The notes under the pieces are model-generated. The model was not told the origin of the DNA, ran no database searches, and saw only the letters and a program-made list of their open reading frames with translations. A program made the position numbers and the translations under genes. Shown piece by piece: positions 1 through 6,969 of a stretch of DNA of 33,407 nt (its first letter is position 1; each line of letters starts with the position of its first letter). The DNA is from an uncultured Bacteroidales bacterium (lineage in GTDB: Bacteria > Bacteroidota > Bacteroidia > Bacteroidales > Bacteroidaceae): NCBI GenBank assembly GCA_902789725.1, contig CADAPC010000030.1, forward strand, positions 1 through 33,407. The letters run 5' to 3'.

Positions 1-133
1 AAACCATACATTATCACGGATATAGTGGCAAAAAGGCCTGCAAAGGCAACACCTAACAGAAAAATTAGTCCACGGGACTATTAGTTGCGGATTTTAGGAT
101 TATTTTGTTTTAAGAATCATCGGCTTGAAATTC
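1..133. other. Left edge without assignable gene
   Basis: No complete gene is visible. Two partial readings touch the window edge. On plus, frame 1 is open from base 1 and stops with TAG at 79-81, so it could be the last 26 codons of a gene outside the window. On minus, an open stretch from about 83 to the edge would encode a strongly hydrophobic helix (LLGVAFAGLFATISVIMYG), but I see no ATG, GTG or TTG before the helix. Neither is recognisable and they exclude each other. Confidence 0.3.
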
Positions 134-652
134 TTAAAACATCGGTACAATAACACGTTGCAAGAGTTTTTGAAGCAGCGTTACCCACAAAGGAGATGAA
201 AAGAAAGGTATGAGAACTGTAAATAAAGTGTATTTATAGCGCTTCTTTATCAGCCTTTCATCAGTCGATAGAACCTCCTTTATGATTCCTTCGATATATT
301 TTTCTTTTTTTAGCCGTATAGTTACATATATCATGGATAGAATAGCCACTGGGTATGCGATTTTGCTGTATAGATTAGCATCCTGCTCTGTCAGTTTAGA
401 CCCGCTGGCTACATATATACAATAGAATAAGAACACGATGGGTCTTAACAGCATGTAAGTAAATAATCCAAAGACTACGAAGTATCCATTATCACGCCAC
501 GCATCAATTGTTTTTTCACTCGGATTGTGGAGTTTGAGAACAATCCAACAATAAATTGTAAAGAAGAATGTATGTAGAAAAGCCTTTATTAATCGCATGT
601 TGAGAGAGGTTTTTTTGATAAACGAATGATGAAGACCTATTAGGGATGACAA
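134..652 (-). CDS. Small multi-pass membrane protein, unknown function
   Basis: A 172-residue protein with about four hydrophobic segments (near residues 24-41, 57-80, 97-113 and 141-160) separated by short, Lys/Arg-rich loops, which suggests an inner-membrane protein. I do not recognise a family. Met19 (ATG at 598) is an equally good start, because the first 18 residues are polar and the first helix follows directly after Met19. It lies 87 bases downstream of xth on the same strand, with no promoter match in the gap, so it may be read through from xth. The gene is visibly more AT-rich than its neighbours, which suggests relaxed constraint or a different origin. Existence as a gene is likely; function is unknown. 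Confidence 0.55.
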   Translation of the reverse strand: MSSLIGLHHSFIKKTSLNMRLIKAFLHTFFFTIYCWIVLKLHNPSEKTIDAWRDNGYFVVFGLFTYMLLRPIVFLFYCIYVASGSKLTEQDANLYSKIAYPVAILSMIYVTIRLKKEKYIEGIIKEVLSTDERLIKKRYKYTLFTVLIPFFSSPLWVTLLQKLLQRVIVPMF

Positions 653-739
653 GTTTAAGCTATTTATAAAAGAGTTGGGGGCTTTTAGCGTAATAGCGAC
701 CAGAAGTGATTAGTTAAAGGCTTTTAGTCGTAAAATGTT

Positions 740-1528
740 TCAATCTTTCAGCACCACCTCAACGGGACAGTGGTCGCTGCCAAAAATGTCGGTGTGGATG
801 CTGGCCGCTTGGAGTTGGGGCACAAGGCGTGCGGAGCAGAGCCAATAGTCTATGCGCCAGCCGGCATTCTTTTCGCGGGCATGGAAACGGTAGGACCACC
901 AGGAGTAGATGTCGCGCTGTGTGGGGAAGAAGTGGCGGAAGGTGTCGGTGAACCCCTCGTTGAGCAGTACGGTGAACTTGGCGCGCTCCTCGTCGGTGAA
1001 GCCCGCATTGTGGCGATTGCTTTTGGGGTTCTTGATGTCTATCTCTTCGTGGGCTACGTTCATGTCGCCGCAGGCCAGCACGGGCTTCGTCTCGTCGAGC
1101 CGTTTCAGGTAAAGGCGGAAGGCATCGTCCCACACCATGCGCTGTTCAAGGCGCTTGAGGCCGTCCTGCGAGTTGGGCGTATATACGTTCACCAGGAAGA
1201 AGGAGTCGTACTCGAGCGTGATGACGCGCCCCTCCGCATTCATGTCGAGCCACCCATTGTCGGGCAGCGAGGCAATGATGTCGGCTGGCAAACCGTTGGT
1301 GACCGAAAGCGGCGTGTGTTTCGTATAGACGGCGGTGCCTGAATAGCCTTTCTTGTCGGCATAGTTCCAATAGGACTGGTAGCCAGGGAAGGCGAGGTCG
1401 AGCTGTCCTGCCTGCATTTTTGTCTCTTGCAGACAAAAGAAGTCGGCATCGAGCGCTGTGAAGGTGTCAGCGAACCCTTTGCCGCACACGGCGCGGAGCC
1501 CGTTTACATTCCAGGAAATGAGTTTCAT
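740..1528 (-). CDS. xth: Exodeoxyribonuclease III / class II AP endonuclease
   Basis: Cytoplasmic DNA-repair enzyme of the exonuclease III family, which cuts the backbone 5' to abasic sites and removes blocked 3' ends in base-excision repair. The 262 residues cover the whole EEP fold. Visible catalytic motifs are SWNVNGLR (Asn7), QETK (Glu35), YTPNS (Tyr116), GDMNVAH (Asp155, Asn157), YSWWSYRF (209-215), RIDYWL (225-230) and GSDHCPV (Asp252, His253). Length and the MKLISWNVNG start are normal for the ExoA/Xth branch. The ATG at 1528 is the only start that keeps the first beta strand. A 12-bp inverted repeat lies in its leader (1558-1619), and no promoter of its own is visible, so it may be transcribed from the CoA-transferase gene upstream. 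Confidence 0.95.
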   Translation of the reverse strand: MKLISWNVNGLRAVCGKGFADTFTALDADFFCLQETKMQAGQLDLAFPGYQSYWNYADKKGYSGTAVYTKHTPLSVTNGLPADIIASLPDNGWLDMNAEGRVITLEYDSFFLVNVYTPNSQDGLKRLEQRMVWDDAFRLYLKRLDETKPVLACGDMNVAHEEIDIKNPKSNRHNAGFTDEERAKFTVLLNEGFTDTFRHFFPTQRDIYSWWSYRFHAREKNAGWRIDYWLCSARLVPQLQAASIHTDIFGSDHCPVEVVLKD

Positions 1529-1557
1529 AACTTTGATGGGGTGAAGTGGAATTGAAA

Positions 1558-1619
1558 ACTGAAGAACAGAGCCTTCCCCTTCGTCTCTCTCTCGTGGGAA
1601 TGGATTCCTGTTCTTCAGT
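1558..1619 (-). other. Perfect 12-bp inverted repeat in the xth leader
   Basis: ACTGAAGAACAG at 1558-1569 is the exact reverse complement of CTGTTCTTCAGT at 1608-1619, with a 38-base loop. In the minus direction it lies 59 bases after the CoA-transferase stop and 29 bases before xth. No T-tract follows on the minus strand, so it is not a standard intrinsic terminator in the direction of the genes. A run of eight T follows on plus, where no gene is upstream. It could be an mRNA-stabilising or processing hairpin. Confidence 0.5.
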
Positions 1620-1678
1620 GCATTATTTTTTTTACTTATTTGCTCCGTGCCAGTTATCTGGCCTGAGCGCGGTTCTCC

Positions 1679-3175
1679 TTATGCGAATTTGGAGAAGTCC
1701 ACCTTGTGCATGTCGCCTTCCTTGATGAAGGTGTCGTGGAAAGCGTGGGTGGCGGCCAGGTTGTGCCAGCTCTGTCCCTTTTGCGAAATCTTGAGGTAGT
1801 CCCACAGCAGTTGCTTGTAGTCGGGGTGGGCGCAGTTCTCGATGATGGCGTGAGCGCGCTGAATGGGGCTCTTGCCGCGCAGGTCGGCCACACCCTGTTC
1901 GGTTACGATAACGTTCACGTCGTGTTCCGTGTGGTCAATGTGGCTGCAGAAGGGCACGATGGCCGATATGGCGCCGCCTTTGGCTACGGACGAGCAAGTG
2001 AAGATGCTGAGGAAGGCGTTGCGCTCGAAATCGCCCGAGCCGCCTATGCCGTTCATCATCTTGGTGCCGCAGATTTGTGTGGAGTTGGCGTGGCCGTAGA
2101 GGTCCACCTCGATGGCTGTGTTGATGGCGATGAGGCCAAGGCGACGAATGACTTCGGCGTTGTTGGAGATTTCAGACTGACGGAGCACCAGCTTGTCCTT
2201 GAAGAAGTCCATGTTGTCGTAGATGCTGAGCAGCTTGTCGTTGGTGACAGTGAGGGAGCAGGTGGAAGCGCACTTCACTTTCCCCTCGAACATGAGGTCA
2301 ACGATGGCATTCTGCAGCACCTCGGTGTACACCTCCATGGCGGGCATTTCGGGGTTGCTGCCCAGGGCGAAAAGGATGGCGTTGGCTGTGGTGCCCACTC
2401 CGCTCTGGAAGGGAAGGAAGCCTGGGGGGATGATGCCGCGCTTCTTCTCGCTCATGAGGAAGTTGGCCACGTTCTCGCCAATCTTGTCGGTGACGGGGTC
2501 GGCATCTTTGAAAGAGCGTGCCTCGTCGGGCAGGTTACACTCTACCACGCCCACCACCTTCTTTGGGTCGAGCTGCAGGTAGGGCGTGCCCACGCGGTCG
2601 GTCACTTTCTCTATGGGGATGGGTTTGCGGTAGGGAGGGTCGAGCGGCTCGTACACGTCGTGAATGCCGATGGACTTGGGCGAATGGAACGAGTTCAGCT
2701 CCAGAATGATGCCTTTCTTGGCCAAGCGGGCCACTGTGGGCGAGATGCCGCCAGCGGCTGTGAGATACACCTTGCCGTCTTCTTCAATGGCGCACACTTC
2801 CAGTATGGCCCAATCCACGTCGCCTAAAAATCCATATCGGAGGTCTTGTGCCATCATGCCCAGGTGAATGTCGTTGTAGGCTATCTCGCCGGCGTTCACA
2901 TGCTTGCGGAACGTAGCATTGGTGGTGTAGGGGGCGCGATAACGGATGGCTTGTGCGTCGGAAAGAACGCCGTCGCATGACTGTCCTGTTGATGCGCCTG
3001 TGAAGATGCCGATTTGGAAGGGGCGGCCTGCTTCATGTTCTGCATGAGCGATTTTTGCTATCTCTGCTGTGACGGCTTTGGGAGTTCCTGCTGGTGTGAA
3101 GCCTGACAGGCCGATGTTGTCGCCGTCTTTGATGAGTGCTGCAGCCTCTGCAGCCGTGATTCTTGTAAATGCCAT
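1679..3175 (-). CDS. Acetyl-CoA hydrolase/transferase family, probable succinate CoA-transferase
   Basis: A 498-residue class I CoA-transferase of the acetyl-CoA hydrolase/transferase family (AarC/Cat1-like). Family members move CoA between succinate, acetate or propionate. In a succinate/propionate/acetate-forming Bacteroidales organism this is most likely the succinyl-CoA:acetate CoA-transferase step of fermentation, but substrate cannot be read from sequence. Visible motifs are the CoA-binding GVGTTANA loop at 259-266, the catalytic glutamate in YTEVLQ (Glu285) and the glycine-rich oxyanion loop GIGGSGDF at 376-383. It is complete, and the ATG at 3175 is preceded by an excellent promoter at 3209-3238. 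The gene appears to be transcribed on its own, separated from glsB by a terminator. Confidence 0.9.
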   Translation of the reverse strand: MAFTRITAAEAAALIKDGDNIGLSGFTPAGTPKAVTAEIAKIAHAEHEAGRPFQIGIFTGASTGQSCDGVLSDAQAIRYRAPYTTNATFRKHVNAGEIAYNDIHLGMMAQDLRYGFLGDVDWAILEVCAIEEDGKVYLTAAGGISPTVARLAKKGIILELNSFHSPKSIGIHDVYEPLDPPYRKPIPIEKVTDRVGTPYLQLDPKKVVGVVECNLPDEARSFKDADPVTDKIGENVANFLMSEKKRGIIPPGFLPFQSGVGTTANAILFALGSNPEMPAMEVYTEVLQNAIVDLMFEGKVKCASTCSLTVTNDKLLSIYDNMDFFKDKLVLRQSEISNNAEVIRRLGLIAINTAIEVDLYGHANSTQICGTKMMNGIGGSGDFERNAFLSIFTCSSVAKGGAISAIVPFCSHIDHTEHDVNVIVTEQGVADLRGKSPIQRAHAIIENCAHPDYKQLLWDYLKISQKGQSWHNLAATHAFHDTFIKEGDMHKVDFSKFA

Positions 3176-3208
3176 AGTTTTTCTTTACACAAAAATGATA
3201 AATTTGTG

Positions 3209-3238
3209 CAAAATTAGGCATTTTATTTGGATTGACAA
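3209..3238 (-). promoter_or_regulatory. Bacteroidota sigma-ABfr promoter for the CoA-transferase gene
   Basis: On minus, TTG (3236-3238), exactly 19 bases, then TAATTTTG (3209-3216) matches the TTG-N19-TAnnTTTG consensus. The start codon lies 33 bases beyond the -7 element, giving a leader of about 25-30 bases. The TTG is the end of a TTTTTTTG run that also serves as the T-tract of the upstream terminator. Confidence 0.8.
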
Positions 3239-3244
3239 AAAAAG

Positions 3245-3271
3245 AAGCACAAAATGTGTCTTTTTGTGCTT
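3245..3271 (-). terminator. Intrinsic terminator after glsB (usable on both strands)
   Basis: AAGCACAAAA (3245-3254) and TTTTGTGCTT (3262-3271) form a perfect 10-bp stem with a 7-base loop. On minus it is followed by CTTTTTTTG, and on plus by six T. It lies 49 bases past the glsB stop, so its main job is to end the glsA-glsB transcript. Confidence 0.75.
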
Positions 3272-3320
3272 TTTTTGTCAAGTGACTCCTTTATATATGT
3301 AATATATGTGTCGTTGTCTA

Positions 3321-4349
3321 TTATTTAACAGGTTCGAAGTCGTCTTCCAGCTCTTTCTTGTTGGAGGGTTCGTAGATGACCTTGTTGGCTCCGCTGGTGA
3401 TTTGGACGTATTCGGGATGTTCCTTGGCGAAATTGTCCACATAGCGTATGCGTTTCTCGTCGTAAATTTCGCTCACGGCAATCAGGATGCCCGTTTCTTC
3501 CACGTCGCCAAAACCATAGTTGATGGCGGTGCCAAACATCTTCATGGTGGGGGAGAGGCTCATGTAGGCGTTCACCAATGGGGGAATGTTGTAGCCCAGG
3601 GCACGGACTTCGTGATTGAGAATCCGGTAGTCGTCCTTGAAAGTGTCTTCGCAGAAGAGCTCTTCAAATTCCTTGGGGTCGTGTTCCAGTTCCAGCGGCT
3701 TGGTGGGGATGACCAGCTCGTCTTTGTCGCCAAAATGCTTCTTGAGGAAGTAGAGAATCATGTCGCGTCCCTTGCGGTTGTAGCTGGGGTACATGGTCAT
3801 TTTCCCGAAGAAGTATTTGCAGCCGGGCATGATGACGGCTAAGGCACCCAGCCCGTCCCACAGGTTGTCGAGGGCGAAGATGGATTTGTTGTCGGATCGT
3901 GTTGATTGGTATTCAAGGGTGACGAAGGAGCGCCCCAGCTCGATGGTGTGGGGAAGGTATTCCTTGATGAACTTGTCGGAAAAATGGAACATGTGGCTGG
4001 TGGCAAGTATGGGCTGTCCTTGTTCGTCGAACTGGATGTCGGGGCCGAGTATGTAGCGGTAACCGCCTATGATTTCTTCTGCCTCCGGGTTCCACACAAT
4101 GAGTTGCTTGTAGGGGTTCTCCATTGTGTCGAACTTGTCCAAGTCGCAATCCTGGCCCGTTCCGCCTCCAGCGGCGCGGAAGGCGATTTCGCGTAGGCGG
4201 CCAATCTCGCGCACCACGTTGGGCGAGTCTTGCCATGTGATGACGTACACCTCGTTGTTGCTCTTGCTGGTCATGCGCAGGCGCTTGTCTTCTGTCAGTT
4301 CTGCTTTGAGCACCTCCTTGGGGATAGGTGCTATGATTTCTGCTTCCAT
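3321..4349 (-). CDS. glsB: Glycine N-acyltransferase GlsB (OlsB-like GNAT)
   Basis: A 342-residue OlsB/GNAT-type acyltransferase. In Bacteroides, GlsB joins a 3-hydroxy fatty acyl chain to glycine, giving the mono-acylated commendamide-type lipid that GlsA then O-acylates to a glycine lipid. Sequence support: LREIAFRAAGGGTGQDCD near 52-69 with DKFD after it, IIGGYRY near 93-99, and the ELGRSFV block near 137-143, all in the order seen in OlsB-type N-acyltransferases. The gene starts 16 bases after the glsA stop on the same strand, a clear operon. The start at 4349 follows directly from this spacing. The product is expected at the cytoplasmic face of the inner membrane. An ornithine or other amino-acid acceptor cannot be excluded by sequence alone, but the partner gene supports glycine. 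Confidence 0.82.
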   Translation of the reverse strand: MEAEIIAPIPKEVLKAELTEDKRLRMTSKSNNEVYVITWQDSPNVVREIGRLREIAFRAAGGGTGQDCDLDKFDTMENPYKQLIVWNPEAEEIIGGYRYILGPDIQFDEQGQPILATSHMFHFSDKFIKEYLPHTIELGRSFVTLEYQSTRSDNKSIFALDNLWDGLGALAVIMPGCKYFFGKMTMYPSYNRKGRDMILYFLKKHFGDKDELVIPTKPLELEHDPKEFEELFCEDTFKDDYRILNHEVRALGYNIPPLVNAYMSLSPTMKMFGTAINYGFGDVEETGILIAVSEIYDEKRIRYVDNFAKEHPEYVQITSGANKVIYEPSNKKELEDDFEPVK

Positions 4350-4365
4350 ATATAATAGTATGTCC

Positions 4366-5238
4366 TTATTCTTTTGCTAATTGATACACTTTCTCCTTCA
4401 CCCATTGGGCCCACTGGGTGGGTGTCTTCGACTTGTCGAATGTTTGCCAGGGTATAGGCTCTCCGAACGTGACCGTGAATGTCTTCCCCTGATTTTTGTA
4501 CATCTCGTCGGCCAAATAGAGCATGGCGACGTTGAATTTGATGTGCAGCCGCTTGCACCAACGGGCTATGTTGTAGAAGCGGTCGGAGTTCTGGCCAGAA
4601 AAATGGACGGGTATCACATCGCGGTGGTACTGGATGGACTTGCTGATAAAGGTTTTCTTCCACTCAATGTCCTTTATGATGCCGTCTTCGCCCTTTCGGG
4701 AGCAGAGGCCAGCTGGAAACATCACCACGTTTTTCTCCGACTGGAAGGCGGCCTCCACCATTTTGGGAAAGTTCCTTCCGTTGCGTCCTGTCTTGTTGAT
4801 GGGCACGCACAGTGGGGCAAGCCCCTTGAAACTCATCAGGATGTCGTTGACCAGATAAACCATTTGGCTGTCGTACTTGTGGCAGATGATGGATCCCAGT
4901 GCAATGCCATCTTGGCCGCCTAAGGGATGATTGCTCACAATGGTGAAGTATCGCCCTCCCTCATTGCTGGGAAGAGCGTCAAGCCCTTCTTGGATGGTTC
5001 CGTTGATGTTGGTTTGGACTTTGGTTTTGCAATGCAAATAGTTCAGGCAACCGTCCAGCCATTCCACACCCACTTGCCCTTTGCCTTCGCCACACAAATG
5101 CACATTCATCCAGTCTTGATGGATGATGTTTTTTAACCATGACGTCAAAAATGAAGGAACAAACTTGGCTCTGTCCCCGAGCTTGTCCTTCAACACTTGG
5201 TCTATGTCAACTCGAAATTCTTCTCCTTCTTTTGCCAT
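4366..5238 (-). CDS. glsA: Glycine lipid O-acyltransferase GlsA (PlsC-like)
   Basis: A 290-residue PlsC/hemolysin-like acyltransferase. In the glycine-lipid pathway GlsA adds the second acyl chain to the hydroxyl of the N-acyl glycine made by GlsB. The acyltransferase motif is NHPLGGQD at 103-110 (His104, Asp110), followed by the FPAGLCSRK block at 174-182 and VIPVHFSG further on, as in this branch of the superfamily. I place the start at ATG 5238 (MAKEGEEFRVD). The frame stays open upstream to 5475, but that stretch is low-complexity and crosses the promoter region of the divergent gene. A -7-like TAATTTTG lies at 5256-5263, 18 bases before this ATG. glsB follows after 16 bases. Confidence 0.82.
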   Translation of the reverse strand: MAKEGEEFRVDIDQVLKDKLGDRAKFVPSFLTSWLKNIIHQDWMNVHLCGEGKGQVGVEWLDGCLNYLHCKTKVQTNINGTIQEGLDALPSNEGGRYFTIVSNHPLGGQDGIALGSIICHKYDSQMVYLVNDILMSFKGLAPLCVPINKTGRNGRNFPKMVEAAFQSEKNVVMFPAGLCSRKGEDGIIKDIEWKKTFISKSIQYHRDVIPVHFSGQNSDRFYNIARWCKRLHIKFNVAMLYLADEMYKNQGKTFTVTFGEPIPWQTFDKSKTPTQWAQWVKEKVYQLAKE

Positions 5239-5255
5239 AATACTAAAAAGTGATG

Positions 5256-5263
5256 CAAAATTA
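5256..5263 (-). promoter_or_regulatory. Candidate -7 element for glsA-glsB
   Basis: TAATTTTG on minus matches TAnnTTTG and is 18 bases before the glsA ATG. No TTG is found at the expected distance upstream, so only the -7 half is supported. Confidence 0.45.
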
Positions 5264-5328
5264 TTAAATCTTTTTGTTTTTTTTAATAAAAATGAATAAC
5301 TTTTCATAAAAAGAGCGGAAAAAAGTCG

Positions 5329-5575
5329 TAACTTTGCAACGAATGTTGCGTTAGGTGTCAAGCGTGATTGAAAATTATAGTGAGTTAAGTGGATGATGAG
5401 ATGAGGATGGAGGGAGCGCTTTTTTTCTTTCTTGTGGCATTTGTGTGTGGCGGGGGCTGTGTGAGTGGAGAGCATTTTAATGCCGTTTTTGGGGAACTTT
5501 TGAAGCCCGTTGGCTTGCGACTAAAGAAAAGTTCTGAGGTTTTTTTATTTAACTAACTTAAAAAGGTGAAGGCTT
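5329..5575 (+). promoter_or_regulatory. Promoter -7 element and long leader of the PHP phosphatase gene
   Basis: TAACTTTG at 5329-5336 matches the -7 consensus, with no clear -33 TTG. Transcription from it would give a leader of about 230 bases. The leader holds a short hairpin near its start (GCAAC/GTTGC, 5336-5349), a small candidate ORF (5401-5556), and a terminator-like structure. In that structure GAACTTTT (5494-5501) pairs with AAAAGTTC (5527-5534), with an inner AGCC/GGCT stem, and a seven-T run follows (5540-5546). Together this looks like a leader with possible attenuation. Confidence 0.4.
5401..5556 (+). CDS. Candidate small leader protein, possible lipoprotein
   Basis: A 51-codon ATG-initiated frame in the leader of the PHP phosphatase gene, ending 19 bases before that gene. 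The N-terminus is MRMEGALFFFLVAFVCGGGC, a hydrophobic stretch followed by small residues and Cys20, like a short lipoprotein signal. The rest (VSGEHFNAVFGELLKPVG, then a basic RLKKSSE region) is soluble. Against it: the frame overlaps the attenuator-like hairpin and the T-run supplies the Phe/Leu codons by chance composition, and I recognise no homologue. It is reported because it is correctly placed for a translated leader. Confidence 0.25.
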   Translation: MRMEGALFFFLVAFVCGGGCVSGEHFNAVFGELLKPVGLRLKKSSEVFLFN

Positions 5576-6304
5576 ATGCTATCTTTATTTGATTTCAGCT
5601 CTAAGAAGAAACTGATAGATACAGGAATCTTTAAGGGAGCCACAGATTGGCACAGTCACATCCTCCCCGGGGTGGATGATGGCATTCAGAACATGCGGGA
5701 TTCCTTGGGAGCCCTGGAGTATTTTGAGCAGATTGGCATAAGAGAGGTTTGGCTCACTCCTCACATCATGGAGGATATGCCCAATTCACCCGACGAGCTG
5801 CGTGAGCGTTATCAAGAGCTACAGGATGCTTATGAGGGACCTGTGCAATTGCATCTGGCTGCAGAGAACATGCTGGACAATCTCTTCAATGAACGATTGG
5901 CCGCCAACAATCTCCTGCCCATCGGTCCTGAAGGCGACCACTTGCTGGTGGAGACTTCTTATTTCCAGCCGCCCATCGATTTTTGGGGAACACTCGAGAA
6001 AATTAAGGAAAAGGGCTACACTCCCATTTTGGCTCATCCTGAGCGTTATCGCTACATGAATGAAGCTGACTATGATAAGCTTGTGGCTGAGAAGATTAAG
6101 TTGCAAATGAACATTGCTTCTCTTGCCGGCGGCTATGGGAAGCCTGCGCAGATGAAGGCGCAAATGCTTCTGGCTAAAGGGACTTATTCCTTCTTTGGGT
6201 CCGACCTTCATTTCCTGCTTCATTTCCAGCAGGCTGTGGAGGCGAAGGTGGTGAAGAAGGAACAAACACCTGCGCTCTTGAAAATCAAGAATGTGGCGGA
6301 GTAG
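5576..6304 (+). CDS. CpsB/YwqE-type tyrosine-protein phosphatase (PHP domain)
   Basis: A 242-residue PHP-superfamily metallo-phosphatase. Relatives (CpsB, Wzb-like, YwqE) remove phosphate from the tyrosine kinase that controls capsule or exopolysaccharide polymerisation, using a three-metal site. Metal ligands visible are DWHSHILPGVDDG (His26, His28, Asp34/35), TPH (His63), AEN (Glu97), AHPER (His154) and GSDLH (Asp210, His212). Length and motif order are complete. No kinase or polysaccharide gene is next to it here, so the substrate is unknown; the leader suggests its own regulated transcription. The downstream gene is convergent, with 38 bases between the stops. Confidence 0.85.
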   Translation: MLSLFDFSSKKKLIDTGIFKGATDWHSHILPGVDDGIQNMRDSLGALEYFEQIGIREVWLTPHIMEDMPNSPDELRERYQELQDAYEGPVQLHLAAENMLDNLFNERLAANNLLPIGPEGDHLLVETSYFQPPIDFWGTLEKIKEKGYTPILAHPERYRYMNEADYDKLVAEKIKLQMNIASLAGGYGKPAQMKAQMLLAKGTYSFFGSDLHFLLHFQQAVEAKVVKKEQTPALLKIKNVAE

Positions 6305-6342
6305 GGGTTTCTTCAAAAGGAATGTAGTATGGAGCCTTTCTG

Positions 6343-6903
6343 TCAGAGAAAAAGTACAGCCTCATTCCCCATGTTGAAAATGAGGTCGATGATGGAGAGG
6401 TTGGGAAGGAAACCGTGTTTCTGCTGAAACACTTGGTAGTAAGTCTTAGGATGGAAGTCATCCATAGGTGTGACACCTGTGTATGTTCCCGTCCTTTTCA
6501 TTTGTGGATTGATGTCGAGCAGTTCGCAACATGTTGAGATGAGTGCCTCGTTGAAATCCATGAGGAACGTCCATGGCCTTTCGTAAAGAGGGCGAAAATC
6601 ATCTTGAAGATATTCGAAGAAAGGGGAGTTGAAGTAGCTGGTCTCCAAGGCATACCAGTGTTGGTGTCGCCAATCGCTGTGGGAGCTGATTCGCACGTCC
6701 TTCATCAGGCATTTCCCATCCACGAATGTGCTCTTGTCAATGGGAATGGAAAGGCTGAGTGGACCGTTGGGCGAATCGATGGTGCAGCGGTTGCGGATGG
6801 TCTGCTTGTGGTAGTTCTCATACTGCTCAATCATAACAAGGTCTTCTTTTATTAAAGCAGAGAACCAAGACATGGGGGGGAGGTAAGCTGAAGGGAAAAC
6901 CAT
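6343..6903 (-). CDS. WbqC-like family protein
   Basis: A 186-residue protein of the WbqC-like family, named after a gene in O-antigen loci and of undefined biochemical activity. Family features are AYLPPMSWFSAL at 6-17, then EQYENYHKQTIRNRC (about 26-40), PLSLSIPID, and the C-terminal FNMGNEAVLFL end. In many Bacteroidota it sits next to lepB and dapB, exactly as here. The ATG at 6903 starts just before the conserved first strand. A terminator-like hairpin lies between it and lepB, so it may be expressed only partly with that operon. It is likely cytoplasmic, with no signal peptide or membrane helix. Confidence 0.85.
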   Translation of the reverse strand: MVFPSAYLPPMSWFSALIKEDLVMIEQYENYHKQTIRNRCTIDSPNGPLSLSIPIDKSTFVDGKCLMKDVRISSHSDWRHQHWYALETSYFNSPFFEYLQDDFRPLYERPWTFLMDFNEALISTCCELLDINPQMKRTGTYTGVTPMDDFHPKTYYQVFQQKHGFLPNLSIIDLIFNMGNEAVLFL

Positions 6904-6923
6904 ATCCTCAGTGTTTTCTATTT

Positions 6924-6959
6924 ATGAAAAATCGCAGGCATTCACCCGCGATTTTTCAT
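6924..6959 (-). terminator. Terminator-like hairpin after lepB
   Basis: ATGAAAAATCGC (6924-6935) and GCGATTTTTCAT (6948-6959) are perfect 12-bp complements around a 12-base loop. On minus the GC-rich core is followed by ATTTTTC, fitting an intrinsic terminator 10 bases past the lepB stop. It also lies in the leader of wbqC, so it could attenuate that gene. Confidence 0.65.
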
Positions 6960-6969
6960 TTTCTTTATC

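Noticed and set aside
680..733. Direct repeat GGCTTTTAGCGTAA / GGCTTTTAGTCGTAA
   Set aside because: Only two copies with an insertion, no promoter or gene relation; may be chance.
1706..2827. Long open frame on plus, opposite the CoA-transferase gene
   Set aside because: Antisense shadow of a clearly conserved enzyme; the translation is Val/His/Gly-rich with no recognisable domain.
5239..5475. Extension of glsA by 79 codons to ATG 5475
   Set aside because: The extension is low-complexity, crosses the promoter of the divergent gene and lies upstream of a -7 element just before the ATG at 5238.
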